A stretch of 64,000 nt of DNA from Cepaea nemoralis. Lineage: Eukaryota; Mollusca; Gastropoda; Stylommatophora; Helicidae. Location: the NCBI GenBank assembly GCA_014155875.1, contig JACEFZ010018186.1, positions 434,001 to 498,000 on the forward strand. Direction: 5' to 3'. A program made the translations under genes and the position numbers. The notes beneath the pieces are model-generated. The model saw nothing but the letters and a program-made list of their open reading frames with translations. It was not told where the DNA came from and did no database searches. Of this stretch, positions 63,620 through 64,000 are shown piece after piece; the stretch's first letter is position 1; the number at the start of each line of letters is the position of its first letter.

Positions 63620-63702
<83 letters not shown>
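63620..63702. repeat. (TA)n microsatellite
   Basis: Eighty bases of TA directly after the S1 3' end. Confidence 0.95.
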
Positions 63703-63704
<2 letters not shown>

Positions 63705-63721
63705 TATAATGTTCACATTAA

Positions 63722-63965
63722 TGCAGGCTACCTTGAGGCGAAGGGGTTACGGATGTGGTATGTGATCCCGCATACCCGCGTTCGAAACACAGCTGTGCGT
63801 GATTTGCCAGCAAACTACGATGTGCTGGTTTTTTTACAAAATGGTAAAGGTGCCGGTTGTTCAGAAAGCAATGGCAAACTACTAAACGTAAACTTGCCAA
63901 GACATCAATGAAAGCAAAAAATAGGGTGTTGACTGCAAACATCCTGTTAAAGATATGCAACTAAC
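63722..63965 (+). mobile_element. SINE S1 copy
   Basis: CTACCTTGAGGCGAAGGGGT head, GTTCGAAACACAGCTGTGCG, core CAGAAAGCAATGGCAAACTA, end AAAGATATGCAACTAACT. Confidence 0.9.
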
Positions 63966-64000
63966 TGTTTTTAAAAAAAAAACAAAGTAAGGTTTACTTA

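Overview
This is metazoan nuclear DNA, not prokaryotic: coding sequence comes as short exons with GT-AG introns of about 0.1 to 7 kb. The rest is dominated by decayed non-LTR retrotransposons (LINEs), Penelope-like elements (PLEs), tRNA-headed SINEs, MITEs and very long (TA)n, (GACA)n and (GA)n tracts. An invertebrate is likely, perhaps a lophotrochozoan such as a mollusc or annelid, judging only by the style of the repeats; the species cannot be read from the window.

One host gene runs through the whole window on the minus strand. Nineteen exons from 63226 down to 12543 join in perfect reading phase into about 1060 codons. They encode the C-terminal part of a dynein heavy chain: end of stalk coiled coil 2, AAA5, AAA6 (D6 region) and the start of the C-terminal domain. 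Three further probable exons (11066-11165, 7883-8013, about 3346-3650) continue the C-terminal domain. The 5' exons (tail, AAA1-4, microtubule-binding tip) and the last 3' exon lie outside. The motor is divergent: the usual SLGQGQ and LQNCHLA signatures are degraded, and acidic, probably disordered segments are spliced into AAA5 and AAA6. A non-canonical DNHD1-like chain is a possibility, unproven. Exon 14985-15295 carries three -1 frame changes that sum to zero, and the exon near 3.5 kb carries one more; they look like homopolymer sequence errors.

Everything else is intronic and largely repeat-derived. 0-12 kb: LINE pieces (the best is 5480-6912, with an open RT domain), a Tc1/IS630-like DNA transposon inside a PLE tail, and a 142-bp tandem array made from LINE coding sequence. 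12-16.5 kb: exons, SINEs and MITEs. 16.7-22.4 kb: LINEs in antisense broken by a 79-bp minisatellite of LINE origin, a large palindromic composite inserted in (TA)n, a SINE, and a piggyBac-type TTAA element. 24-31 kb: exons, a 31-bp minisatellite, (CT)n/(GA)n, and a LINE with a C-terminal zinc finger. 32-45 kb: a mariner relic, hairpin elements, PLE tails with a GIY-YIG remnant, LINEs and SINEs. 45-56 kb: LINEs, including an RT plus RNase H element at 52630-54890, beside a 30-bp minisatellite split by another LINE. 56-64 kb: exons of the stalk and AAA5 with SINEs and (TA)n.

The transposable elements are nested several deep, and most LINE ORFs are frameshifted, so most of the non-exonic sequence looks like a graveyard of mobile elements inside the introns of one very long gene.
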